Assembly: GCA_038496445.1 (NCBI GenBank) | Contig: JALMLS010000562.1 | Coordinates: 124,001 to 188,000, forward strand | DNA: 64,000 nucleotides | Source: Trichosphaerium sp. ATCC 40318 | Lineage: Eukaryota > Discosea > Flabellinia > Trichosidae | Reading direction: 5' to 3' | Shown here: positions 21,937 through 33,600 of the stretch, one piece after another | Numbering within the stretch: position 1 is the stretch's first letter | Layout: every line of letters starts with the position of its first letter | The notes under the pieces: generated by a model | Seen by the model: only the letters and a program-made list of their open reading frames with translations | What the model was told of the DNA's origin: nothing | Databases searched by the model: none | Translations under genes and position numbers: made by a program

Positions 21937-23288
21937 ATGCTTACTGGATCTCTGGTTACATTCTCACGCGCTTGGAGATCGCACAGGCTAGCAAATCAAA
22001 GATACGAGCGTAATACGACTAAAAGACGGTCCCCTGCACTTAGTACGTGTAGCTGCTACAGTTGTTACTCATTATTATAGATGTTACACAGCAACAGGTC
22101 AGATATTACCCAAAACAACGCCGTCCAAAGTCTAACTACGTACGTGCGCGAATGTTGATACTCGCAGCTCAAATACAGTATTAGCAAGCTCAAAAAAGAA
22201 TGCAAGAAAAATCTCGTGAGTCCATTTCAGAGGACGAGCAAAGTCCACTTCGTTTTGTGTCACAAAACAAACTCAAGCGATCAATGACTTTTTTGCAATC
22301 CAATCAAGTACGTGTCATTCAAACTGAAGCCACCACACGCTTTCTAATACCCAATCAAGGTCGTTGACCCGTTTCTTCCACCTAAAACCTCACCTTTGAA
22401 CCCATTTACGAGTTTGTTCTACAGATATCGTTATGACTACACTGTACGTCTTGGGTACTCCTTAATGCACAGATTGCAAACATGGTGGCTATGGTTGTAC
22501 GCTTTAGTAATGAATGACAAGACAATCAATGTATTAAATAATTTTATACAGACGAGATGTCATACCTTATAAAATAAGCAACAAAGCAGCTAAAGCTAAA
22601 GCTATTGAGCTATTTACACAGTTTCACGAACTTATAGCAAGACAAGATTACCAAGGGTTGAACCACATTTGCTCAGAGAAACTCGCTTCGGTATGCTTTA
22701 CTGACCCACATGTTTTGTTTGTTTGTAGTGTTAACATTGTTTGTTGTAGCGTGTGATAAATGACATGAAAGGAACACAAATTCAAAAGAATGCTGAGATG
22801 TCTTGGAGCGCAAAGTATATTAAACCAAAAGTTTTGTTCTGTAATGTTATTATGACACCAACAGAAGGCAGTGACGATCAATACGTCCAACTTACAATGA
22901 GAATTAAGAGCTCTCAGGTATATGAACAAAATTGCAAAATTCTTCCTATCCTAACCTAAGTATGCTAGTCCTTGATTGTTAAAGATAAGAAAACTGGTAA
23001 AGTAATCGCAGGAGATGAGAGAGGTATTGAATCGACAACATACTGGGTTTTTGAGCGTAATGCAACCAATGAAAAAGATGAGGTTAGTACAACAAAAAAA
23101 AGATCTTTTTTTTGGTTTTTTTGCAAATAGTTATTCCTTTTAACGCTTTTTGTTAGTGGTTCATTATTGACAATCCATCGGCTCCTGATGAGTACGTACA
23201 CGTGCCAACACCATCAGCAAAGCAAAAGAAGAGACAAAAAGAAATGGGAGACGATCCTTACAAGAAACACAGAAGGAGAGAAGAGTAG
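21937..23288 (+). CDS. MRPL45: Mitochondrial ribosomal protein mL45/MBA1 (Tim44-like domain)
   Basis: mL45/MBA1 sits at the exit of the mitochondrial large ribosomal subunit and links it to the inner membrane insertion machinery. The start at 21937 opens a basic, Ser/Arg-rich presequence (MLTGSLVTFSRAWRSHRLAN) suited to mitochondrial import. After short linker exons come VVDPFLPPKTSPLNPF and then the Tim44-like fold: KAKAIELFTQFHELIARQDY, GLNHICSEKLAS, WSAKYIKPKVLFCNVIMTPT, YVQLTMRIKSSQ, KVIAGDERGIESTTYWVFE and WFIIDNPSAPDEYV. The protein ends in a basic tail (KKRQKEMGDDPYKKHRRREE) with TAG at 23286-23288. Eight or nine exons with short introns, several beginning GTACGT. Assignment rests on the order of these motifs; a plain Tim44-like paralogue is the main alternative. 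Confidence 0.8.
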
Positions 23289-23472
23289 AGTAATTGTAGA
23301 TTGTTTTTTGAAAAAAAACGCCCAACGAATCTCGTAACCCTTTTTTGAACTGTCACTACCTTTATTGCTTGCGTATCTTCGTGTTGTTATCGACATCTCC
23401 CTAATCTCACGGAGAGACACTGCTGACTTAACTCTGTCAGAGATATTTCACTAATTTACTTGTTTCGAGATT

Positions 23473-25583
23473 ATGTCTGATAGTGAAGGCACAACAAGTT
23501 CTGCAAGCAGCCCAATAAAGATAACAGATATCTGTTGCATTGGTGCTGGTTATGTAGGAGGATCTACTATGGCCGTAATGGCGAAACATTGCCCAAACAT
23601 AAACGTCACCGTTGTGGACATAAATAGACGCCGAATAGACCAGTGGAAGAGCGAACAGTGCGCACAAAACTTTCGTTTACACCTTTACTGATATCCTTGC
23701 CTTTTTAGCTTGCCTATCTACGAACCAGGCCTTTACGAAGTTGTGAAAGAAGCACGCGGCCGTAATTTATTCTTTAGCACAAACATTGCAGAAGCAATCA
23801 AAAAAGCGCAAGTGATCTTTATGAGCGTAAACACTCCACATAAAAAGTTTGGGGCTTTGGTAAGTTTTAATACAACACGTCATTCAAGTGTTTTTCTTTA
23901 CAACAAGTCAAAAAAGGCTCCACTTTGAGCAACGTTGCATCTATTCAAATTTGCTAACAGAATTTCTAAGGGTGGTTACGATTTGTCAGCTTACGAAGCT
24001 GTAGCGCGTTCAATCGCTAAGCATCTTGAAGGGCAAACTATTGTAGTTGAAAAGTCAACTGGTACGCCCGAAAAATAATAATTTCTCCTAAATGTTTTGC
24101 AAGTTCCTGTACGCACAGCAGAGCGTGTACGCCAAATCATCCACTTTAACAAGAAGGATGACAGCCCCGTTCAAGTACTATCAAACCCAGAGTTTCTCGC
24201 TGAGGTAAAGTTTTATAGTTTGGTATATATTTAGTCTGATTTGTCCTTTTTTGCACTTAGGGTACTGCTGTACGTGATCTTGAGCATCCTGATAGAATAT
24301 TGATTGGTTCCCTATCTAGCCCTGAGGTATTGCAATCTAGAACGCGCTTTGCGTAGGTCTTAACAACAAGTAGGGTAAAGCTGCAGCTGCCGCGCTTAGT
24401 GGAGTTTACTGCAACTGGGTAGCAGAAGAAAAAATTATTAAGACTGGCTTGTTCTCGTCAGAAATGTCAAAATTAGCAGCAAACGCATTCCTCGCTCAGC
24501 GTGTATCTTCGAGTGCGTAAATGTTAGAAAAATTGTAGTGCTTACTCTAACATCTAGTTAATTCGCTCTCTGCACTTTGTGAGAAAGTAGGCGCTGATAT
24601 CTACGAAGTACGTATAATTTCGTTGAAATTTGAAAAGATGACTCAAGTTTTGATCTTTTGTTGTGTTTTTTTTATATTCGTACAAGTGTCTAATAAGCCT
24701 TTGTAGGTATCACATGTTGTTGGTGCTGACCACAGGATTGGCGGTAAATTTTTAAAAGCCAGCGTGGGCTTCGGTGGATCTTGCTTTGAAAAAGATTTGA
24801 GAGGATTGATCTACTTATGCGATTATTATGGTCTTCCTGATGTTGGAGAGTATTGGCGTCAGGTGCGTGCCAGCTAATGAATTTCTTATTTTTTGCTTTC
24901 TTTTTTGAACTGTGGCTAACTTTGCATGCTTGCTAGGTCATTAAAATCAATGACTGGCAAAAGAGAAGATTTTCTATTTTGATACAAACAAAAATGTTCA
25001 ACAACCTTAAGAACAAGAATGTCTGTATTTTGGGCTTTGCTTTCAAGAAAGATACTGGAGATTACAGGTGAACATTGGAAAAAATTTACTTTTTTTTTTA
25101 CTTGTGATACTTACTTCCTTTTTAGAGCATCTGCAGCTATTTCTATTGTAAAGTTTTTGGTAGAAGAAGGTGCAAATGTCTTTGTTTACGATCCAAAAGT
25201 ACCTCACGTGGAGATTAATAAGCTATTCCCTAATGTACGAAAGCAGTAATTCCTTGCTTTTTTTGCGTTTAGTTGGTTTTGTTTTTCCTTATTATTTTAT
25301 AGGTCACTTGCTGTTCAGATCCATACACCGCTAGTCACGAAACTCATGCACTGGTACGATTGATGATCGAAGTTTTATTCTAAGTGTTTGTTAGGTTGTA
25401 TGTACAGAGTGGGACGAGTTCAAAACTTTGGACTACAAACGCATTTTTGATACTATGGAGAAACCTTCATTCGTTTTTGATGGTCGTAATTTATTGGATC
25501 ACGACGCCCTAGTAGAGATGGGTTACCGCGTATACTGTATCGGAAAAACCATTCTACAGGACGAACTAGCCCGGAATTGGTAA
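23473..25583 (+). CDS. UGDH: UDP-glucose 6-dehydrogenase
   Basis: UGDH oxidises UDP-glucose to UDP-glucuronate with two NAD+, in the cytosol, feeding polysaccharide and glycan synthesis. The N-terminal Rossmann fold is clear ([18 protein letters not shown] at about 23530-23583, then [12 protein letters not shown] and [20 protein letters not shown]). Later exons give [22 protein letters not shown]-like, [34 protein letters not shown], and the catalytic block [18 protein letters not shown] (about 24765-24820) with the nucleophile Cys present. The C-terminal domain follows ([37 protein letters not shown]), ending TAA at 25581-25583. About ten introns. The length fits the roughly 470-residue eukaryotic enzyme. 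The start ATG at 23473 has a short Ser-rich leader as in animal forms. Confidence 0.95.
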
Positions 25584-25972
25584 TCAAACAGTCCATGTTA
25601 AATAAACTTAAAATCGGACAACTTTGATTTGAGTGCAACGTGTACTTTGTCAATCTATCAAACCATCTGATTTTGATAGAAATCTGTTCTGTGTAATCCA
25701 TCTAGGTCGCATTGATGTCATTCTCTACTACGTTATTTGTACTGTAGCGCAATGGCGCTTTAAACCAAGCCGTAATTTCGACTAACTTGACGGGAACATA
25801 CAGTAGTAACTCTTCTATTGGTGCTTTAGTAGACTAGAGTCCAACAACTAAGATCGCCTTACTGTCCTCAACGTGTCAATAAACCGTCATTCACTGCACG
25901 CTTTGCCTTAAAACAGTTGACGCCTTAATTCATTGTATCGGGGTCCGCTTGGCGTTAGCATGATAGCTACAG
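25584..25972. other. Intergenic, no gene assigned
   Basis: About 390 nt between two plus-strand genes. A minus-strand open stretch overlaps the right end (25908-26135) and is treated as a shadow of the next gene. Confidence 0.45.
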
Positions 25973-27449
25973 ATGTTTGGAGGGCCTGGACCGCTCTCTG
26001 ATATACCTTGCCCTGATTCAAGGTGTTGGCGCCCGCATTGTCGCTTTTCGCACAGTAGACGCTCCTCACAAGCTGAAAAACGCAAACGACCACGAGAACG
26101 AGAACATAACGTTGAGCCATACGTGCCACAAACAATCAAACCAAGGAAGAACGTTGCGTCCTATGTACCTCATAATCGCACAAATGAAAAGCGCAGCACC
26201 TACACGGTATGTTTATTTGAACCGCAATAAAGTAACTTTTAATACAGAGCCTGAAAGTGTCGTCAAATCACCCTCCTAAGCGTAGAAAAACAAATTTAAA
26301 TGCGAACAAGGTTGGTAGTCGTTGACATATCCAAAGAGTATTAAATGTCATTTTAGGACAAACTTTCTCATAACTCAAACGACTCCACTCCCCTACGCAA
26401 ACCAAATGGACTGGACCATACTAAAACAAGTACACAACCAACAAATCGAGATGCAGCCAAGCAGAACAAACCAGAATCGAAGAGCACAAAGCTGCAATAC
26501 AATAAACAACCACAGTTCCCGGCGCCAAGTACGTAGGATGTTTATGCAATAGCAACCAACACTTCTTTTTAGGACCTTATGTAAGCGATGGTATCATCAC
26601 TCCTGATGCTCTGTTCGATTCATTTGAAGAAGAATATAATGACGTACGTAGTAGTTATCACTAGAGAACCATACTAACATTATAAAATAGGATAATAACA
26701 GTACAAGCGAAGACAAACCTAAAAAACTTATTAGAACAATACACACCATAAGACCATGTGACTTAGAACCTCAACCTTTGGGTAAGATGCAGCCGAATAG
26801 AAAAAAGGTTCCAGAACCAGTACAGCGTAGACCACCAATAAAGTCACTTCTTCAACGTATAACAGAGGGCAGAAAAGCAGTTATCTCTAAGAAACCAAAG
26901 GTAATTCCAGAAAAGAAACAACCAAGAACACAAGTCAGTTTTGAGCCAAGAATACAGCCACCAAAACAGAAGGTTGTCAAGACAGTTATCAAACAGCGGT
27001 TCAAGAAAAAAGTGGGAAACGATACCTACTTTACTACAAACTTAAAGATGAATCCTGAAGCTAAAATGACACAGTACAATAACAAACCACTTGTGTATGT
27101 CACCAATCCAATTTTTTTTTGAATTTCACGTGTCTTTTTTTTCAAAGTCATTAACTCTTGTCGTGTAGTGCACATGTCGGTGGATCTAAAATACCTAGAC
27201 CTATGCGTCAAAAGTATGTTAATGTTGCATTCGAGATTTTTAAGAAAATCTTTCCAGAGTCTGTACAAAAGGCAATCAAAGCTACTCTAAAGTTCGAGTT
27301 GAAGGAATTTAAAAAATGTGCTGTAAGTTTTTTGTCCTAATTTCTTCTTGTTAATTAACTAAATATATTAGAACACTACATCATACAGAGGAACAATGGC
27401 ATATGCTTTGAAGTCTTTGAAAGAGAAGGTCAAGAAGCTGGGAATATAA
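25973..27449 (+). CDS. REXO1-like protein: CCCH finger plus Elongin-A-binding-type domain, no nuclease
   Basis: The first exon starts at the ATG at 25973 and has a compact zinc finger, IPCPDSRCWRPHCRFSHS (Cys-x4-Cys-x4-Cys-x3-His), as at the N-terminus of REXO1-type proteins. Low-complexity basic exons follow, then an acidic patch (YVSDGIITPDALFDSFEEEY) and a Lys/Pro-rich exon (26778-27100). The last exons read KIPRPMRQKYVNVAFEIFKK, then VQKAIKATLKFELKEFKKCA and SYRGTMAYALKSLKEKVKKL, which parallels the Elongin-A-binding domain of REXO1 (IPxKxRQxYxN ... LKKLRG). A stop at 27447-27449 follows at once. In animal REXO1 an RNase T-type exonuclease domain comes next; here it is absent. Function is therefore likely binding or scaffolding in transcription elongation. 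Exon 5' phases are consistent throughout. Confidence 0.68.
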
Positions 27450-27662
27450 AACCAACTGACAAAAAAATCTTTAATGCATTTTCAACAAAAAGAACCATAA
27501 ACAATTCAACTGGTTGTTGACCTAATTATCTGAAGAAAGAAAAAAAAGAAAAGCAAAATATCAAAGTGTATCATAGTGTAAATGAACAAAAATTAGAAGC
27601 ATTGTTGTGTCAATTTCTTTATTCGTTTTCTCAGAATCTCGAATTTTCTACGATTCCAAACC

Positions 27663-28475
27663 CTAATCTTTACGTAGTAGAGAAGCTGCCAGTCGTCTTA
27701 CTTGTGCATACTAAAGGGTAACATTAAGTTTTATGATGGTACAACTGGGGCCAAGCTTACCTGAGCAGGGCTTGCAGGACTGTTTCCTCTAGCTCTTTTC
27801 CGTTTCTTGTGTGTAGTAGATGTTAACTTCAGAGCCTTCTCTACATCCATGTTGTACACATGTACAAATAGCAGCGATATGATTGTCCCTGTGCGCCCAT
27901 GACCACCCTTTTCATACGATCGTCAACGACATGTAAAGAAATATGAGAGTTAACAGTACCCAACAATGAATGTACAACTTCTCTCCTTTGTCGAGTAGAG
28001 ATTTGATTCTTTGAATAAAAGGTACAACGTCTTCATCCGACGCTACTGAGCCATCTAAAACGAATCAGTTTGCACGCTCAACGCTGTCGGAGACTAACCA
28101 GGAATAGGAAAATGAATATGCTCAATTTTAGCATCAGGCGCTGCTTCTTTAATATGTTGCGCGTAGGGGTTGAATCTTTGTAGTTCTTTTGTTGTTTGAA
28201 GACAAATAAAAGTCGTTACTCCTAAACCGCAATCAATACGAAGTGTTTAAGCGTTTTTAGCACCTGTTGCGAGGATTTGCTCTATTTTCTTTTTAGCTTT
28301 ACTCTCAACTAAATCACCAGGATATGAACCAGCCAATACGCGATCTACAATACTATTACGCTCATACGCTGTATTTAAATGTATTTTAACCTTTAATCGC
28401 CCAGTTGGACTCTATTGTTGGCCCAAAATAACTGTCGTCAATGTCAACAGGAGCGTCGTTTGTTGTTAATGCCAT
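27663..28475 (-). CDS. Cys-based protein tyrosine/dual-specificity phosphatase
   Basis: A single-domain Cys-dependent phosphatase of about 200 residues. The signature loop is split by a 52-nt intron but joins as IHCWGGHGRTGTI (about 27985-27885), with nucleophile Cys and Arg intact. Upstream is the probable general-acid loop (IHFPIPDGSVASDEDVVPF). The N-terminal half is typical: VLAGSYPGDLVESKAKKKIE, ILATGVTTFICLQ, ELQRFNPYAQHIKEAAPDAK. The end is basic (THKKRKRARGNSPASPAQ) and finishes LLRKD, TAG at 27665-27663. The start is the ATG at 28475. The first intron (28390-28369) is only 22 nt and is needed to keep NWAIKAYERNSIVDRV in frame. The substrate is unknown; the HCWGGHGRTG form is common among protist phosphatases of this group. 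Confidence 0.85.
28369..28390 (-). other. Ultra-short 22-nt intron
   Basis: On the minus strand it begins GTTAAAAT and ends AATACAG. Read through, the frame hits TAA at once; removed, the phosphatase frame continues cleanly into the next conserved segment. Confidence 0.7.
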
Positions 28476-29009
28476 CCCTAAGTTTGTGATACTGTCAAAC
28501 AGACTTTTTTCGGGTAAAAAAGAATGAATTTTCGTTCATGAACTGCGCTATAACAGAAACACGTGTCACTATTGTCAAAATTAGCCTCGCACGTCATTGA
28601 GTATTTTAAACGAAGATTCATTGTTTGGCGCTACTACTGAACTACATAAGGATTTAGTCCAATAACAATTATTACCCTATGCAGAAAACAGTTCTGCCGC
28701 CGAGTCAACTCTAAGTTCATGTTTGCCACGTGGACGACTACTTTGCAACCCCACCAAATTGACACCACTAATATCGTCTACGTGAGCTATTTCTTTGGCA
28801 GTGCAAGAGCCTAAATTTGAAAATTTTAAGTTTGCTGCTTTAAGTAATTTGTTGCTACTTTCTGTCACAGCACGTTAAATCCTATTGAGAGCCATTTAAA
28901 CTACCGTAGAAAGAATAGAGTCATATCGGACAAATATTTTTGCCTGTGTGCACCAACCGCCTAAATTATTTGATGAACGACTCTACTATTAAACTTAACA
29001 CATACACAA
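28476..29009. other. Intergenic divergent region, phosphatase to CRAL-TRIO gene
   Basis: About 530 nt between two opposing starts. It contains two CACGTG palindromes (about 28560 and 28731). A 63-codon minus-strand open frame at 28677-28868 begins with GTG, has no ATG and matches nothing I recognise, so it is not called. Confidence 0.45.
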
Positions 29010-30352
29010 ATGGCAACAATTGACGTGAAACCAGCGGAAACACCAAAAAGCATCAAGAAACGAAAAAAGAAGAAGGGACAACCAATGGCAAGCCCTGACA
29101 CTTACGTTGTGCGTGATAGCGCGGATTAACGCCTTTAACGCCATTTAAAGCAACAAGAAATCGGAAAATTCCCAACGGGCGATTTGGCAGATGAACTCTT
29201 TCCAGAAGAATACGCGGCTCTCCAAAGCTTGAAGGAACGATTATCACTTGACAAATCTTCAGCAGCAATTCTCAATGACAGGTAAACTTCATCTTCATTT
29301 ATAATACCACTAATACAACCCCTCTAAGGTTACTAGCAGCCATGTTGTTTGCTAGAAAATTTGACGAGGATCGTGCAGAGAAAATGGCAAAACTGTTCCT
29401 TGAGGTAACTTGAGTACAATTCGTTCAACAAAAGCTAACTTAGGTTCTTTAGTGGGCAACTACTGACGATAGATACAAGCGTGGTCTAGATATAGAGTCA
29501 TTAGACAAGAATATTATGCTCAGTGGCACGTTTTTAAGTGCACCAGGTACTAACTTTTTATCACGTGACGATTATTTTCGTTTGACATTTCGTTAGGTGC
29601 AAGGTCAAAGGAAGGATACATGATAATGTACAACCGTGTCGCCTTTAATGATCCATCTACGATGGATAGAGAAGATATGATAGATATAGGAGCAGCTGTT
29701 CATACGTCATCGTTCATTACTGAAGGGTACATAATCAGAGTTTAAACAGTTTGTGAAGCTTACTGCGTTCGGAAATCTAGGATGGATTATCATAGAAATG
29801 GTGCATGTATGGTTATGGATATGAAGGGAATGACATGGGCGCATTTTGATGTAGAGATGAGAAAGAAATTTATGGAGTTACTTACTAATAAGTTACCTTG
29901 CAGACCAAAACGTATTCTGGTAAGCAAAGCAAGAAAGAAGAGCAACTTTTTTTCTTACTTTTTTTAAGGTTTTGCACCCTCCTGTTTTCTTAACAGCACT
30001 TGTCACAATCATGCGTCTTTTTGTCAAATCCAAGATGCTTAATAGAGTACGTAGCGTATAGGTTTTATTAAATACTAGCCATCACCAACATTTAACTAGA
30101 TGCGCGTCTTGAATGGTGTCGAAGATCTTAGTAAATACATTGATAAAGGTCAACTCATGGATTTCTATGGGGGTGATATTACCTATACACCAGAGGTAAT
30201 GTTTTGGAATGCTAGCTTGTTGTTAAGAATGTTTTTAGGACTTTTATAAACATATGATAAAAGCACGCAAAAGGTTGACGATCAAAAAGAAATCGACCAA
30301 GAAAACACAATCTAAGAAGAAGAAATCTAAAGCAAACAATTCCTCAGAATGA
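29010..30352 (+). CDS. CRAL-TRIO (Sec14-like) domain lipid-binding protein
   Basis: CRAL-TRIO proteins bind phosphoinositides, retinoids or tocopherol in a hydrophobic pocket and move them between membranes. The Lys-rich start (MATIDVKPAETPKSIKKRKK) precedes the N-terminal helical lid (LLAAMLFARKFDEDRAEKMA). The pocket domain shows YMIMYNRVAFNDPSTMDRED, the strand GACMVMDMKGMTWAHFD, then LTNKLPCRPKRILVLHPPVF, LVTIMRLFVKSKMLNRMRVL and VEDLSKYIDKGQLMDFYGGD. The last two strings are the typical C-terminal half (hhNxPxhF, LPxEhGG). A basic C-terminal tail ends at TGA 30350-30352. About nine exons separated by 40-60 nt introns, first intron about 29109-29150. Ligand cannot be told from sequence. 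Confidence 0.85.
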
Positions 30353-30689
30353 CTGATTTCAATGTAACATATACAAAACCATCTCTTTTTTTTTATGCAT
30401 TGCTCCTGTTGATTAGACTATTGTTGTATTCTGTTAGGTAGTAGATCAAACAACTCGGTGTGTTGATAGTCCAACAAACCAGGATGAAACTCATTTAATT
30501 CATGTCCACAAACGGCAAAAACAAAACTGTGTTGTGGTATTAGCACAAAGATTTAACAAATTCAAAGATCTAAACTGTATTTAAATATTGTACAAGCTCT
30601 GTGGGTTTACAACCCAAAAAAATAAGGAAAAGGAATGTGTTCGTTTCTTTCTTTTTTCTTGAGTCTAGTTTGTGGTTTTGTTAATCTCA
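30353..30689. other. Convergent 3' region between CRAL-TRIO and RhoGEF genes
   Basis: About 340 nt, AT- and T-rich, no frame recognised. Probable shared 3' UTRs and terminators of both genes. Confidence 0.45.
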
Positions 30690-33600
30690 TTAGGCGGTTA
30701 TGGCCTTTTCTTCGTCATCTTCTTCACCAGAATCGACGCTGAGATTTGCAGCAAGGCCCTAAATGAAAGTCTATTAGTTGTTGTCTCTGATAAGGTGAGT
30801 AGATTCATTTTTGTGTCACAAAAAACTTACAAAGTGAATATCAGGCACGCCTGTTGGAACTGGCGGTGTGCGAAGTTTGGCAGGTTCTGGTGCACCTGTG
30901 CCTTTGCGAGGAGCCGGTTCTTTTTGGCCTTCAGGTTTTTTAGCAAATGGCGCAGCTGTGTCTTTTCGTCTAGGAGGTTTATGTTCTGTTTCGTTTTTTT
31001 CATCCTGCTTGAACTTTTTCTTTCTTGGAGCAAGACCAAACGGTTTTGGCTTTGGGCCTCTAGCAGAATGACTATGCCCAAGAGCACGTGCTTTTTCCAG
31101 GGTTTCTTAAACAAAAAGTTAAACGAAGGCGCAGGTGTAATTTGTTGCCTTACCTTTGTCCATAATGCCCATTGTAGAGATGGCTCTTTCGTGACCTCTT
31201 TTTGGTATGGATTCTAGTGCTTGCCTTAGAAGAACACCTCCTGCAGATACACGAGAGCCTGCAAAAGCATCAATAGCCTTAGGCCGTGGGTCGTTCTGTT
31301 TAAAAGCTACAAAAATCCATAAGCTCAAATGAAAGGTATTTGATTGCATGTGGTTCTATACTTACAGCGAGATTCACCTAGAGATGGTGTATAATTGGCA
31401 CTAACAATGACAACCAATGGTTTATCAAATATTGCCTTGTCTAAGATCTCAATGATGAGTTTGTAAACGCCTGAGCTTGGAGGGATGTAATGAAGTTTGA
31501 AGATATTACGTTCAGTCCTCATAACACGTGCTATATAAAGCATTAGTACTAAAAGAACAAGAAGACGTAGCTATAAAAAAAAAAAAGAACAAAAATTAAA
31601 GGCCAGTCATCAATGAAAAAGATGGGGGTTTAAGAAATCAGCATACCAGTAATGCAATGTTCGCGAGATGTCAAGGTTGCTTTGATGTCAGTAACTTGTA
31701 AATCTTGCTCCATCTCTTTAACTTCCATTGTAAATACGTTATCTTCGTCCTTATAACCTGTACAATCATTTAGCTTTACAACAGTATAAATATGGTAGTA
31801 TTGTACCCATTTTAAGACCAGGGTCTTGGAGATTGACGCTGAATGGTTTCTTTTCTTGTTTTTCTTGTTTTTTACTACTGCTACGCTTTAATTTTTTCTT
31901 GTCTTCCTTTGGTTCTTCTGAGTCAGGCAATGCGATCTCATCAGATTCATTCAAAGATTTCTGAATGCCTGATGCTTTAGGAGAGGTTGGTTTACTCTAA
32001 AAAATAAAGTAAGCAACTTGTAAGTGAAGCAAAAAGTGCAAGAAAGTTAATGACTACCTTTCGTTTATCAGAGCCGCGTTTCTTCTTTGGAGCCTTTATA
32101 CCATCAAGATCGACACCATCTATTGTGTCATCCTTGATCTCTACCTTGATACCTTTATCTTTCCAAGTCTCAACTATTTTATGTAAGAAATATGGTGTTA
32201 AAGTAAACACGTTGCACGTACCCTTGTTTGTCTTAACATCACGACTTGAAGCTGGGCGAAGCCTTGGAGACATATTTTTCACTTCTGTGCCTGCATTTGT
32301 AAGCCCGACTAGTGGCCATAGATCTACAGGAAGTTGTCCGGTATCACCAGCAATACTATTCAAAGATCTAACAAGAATTATTAATTAACCAGTTGAAAAG
32401 AAAAAAACACAAGCTTACGTTTCGTCCAAGTTACTCAAGTATGAGCTCTCTGTTGCTGCTTTTCTGATAAGGTATAATAACTCTACGTAACCCAACCAAA
32501 TTACTCGCTCTTCCTGTGGTCCAGAAAGCTTAAACGTGTATTTCATTGACTTTTCATTAAACTCAACACAAAATCCAGTACGCCTTTTTTTTCATTAGAC
32601 CATAACTGATGTGCACAAGAAAACTAGAAGTAACATACCTCGTTGTAATGCCCTTTGCGTTGCAAATATCAACGCTAGTCATTTTCTCCTCAGAGCTATC
32701 TTTTGACTCCAAGAGAACAATAGAAGCCTCAACTACGTTGAGCTTGCAGTACAGCTTGTGCGTGCTATATGTTTCTTAGTAAACTGTATTTGATGCTAGT
32801 ACATACGCAGCTCTGCCAGATATAGCTCTTATAACAGTCATTGATGCCTCTAATATGAAAGGATCATCAATCTGTTTTCCTTTAAATCCGTGGTTCTTCT
32901 TGTACATATTCTTGATGTGCGTTTGAAGTTTCCAGTTTTGGAGCATACGCTTCCATGCTTGGACACGTCTCTTCCTGTTCGAGTTGCTTGTATTTGTGAG
33001 ACCTTTGTAAAGTTAGAGCGAATAGCACAGGAGTCTTTACATACCAGGAACTTTACTAGCCATTTTTAATAGCGACTCTACATCACGCTTTGTTCGTGCT
33101 TCTTTCTTAACATCTACTGCTTCAAGTCTACTCTCATTTACAGTCATGAGTTTCTACAAGCGTTAGCACACTCTTTAAAAGTCATAATTAATAGCGTACG
33201 ATGTTATCATCAAGCCAACTTGGAAGTAACGCGCTAAATAAATTTTTTAGTACTTTCTTTATGAAAGGACTGTCATGTGACATGTTTACCTGAAACATGA
33301 CGACCACACCTCCACAAGGTCGTTACTTACTAACGCATATGCATTTACATTGAAGAAAGGATCGTTTTCCTTTGTAGGGTATATATTACAATGAAGGGAC
33401 CCAACTTTTAAATAAAACCCTATGAAAAAATTAGTTAAAAAAATTGGGCGTTGACATTCACTGCTTTTTTACCTGATACTTTACCAGGAAGCATTGTTAA
33501 GCTCTTAAGCTCGGAAAGATTCATAAAGTACGACTCGCTGTCTCTGTAATTTATTGTAAGTAAGGAGACATTAAAAATGCTTGTACCTGAAGCGCTTATT

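Noticed and set aside
25908-26135. Minus-strand 75-codon frame with signal-peptide-like start
   Set aside because: It is antisense to the CCCH-finger exon of the REXO1-like gene. The hydrophobic look comes from the reverse complement of Arg/Glu-rich codons. No supporting neighbour exon.
28677-28868. 63-codon minus-strand frame
   Set aside because: It begins with GTG, has no upstream ATG or splice partner, and lies in a divergent promoter region.
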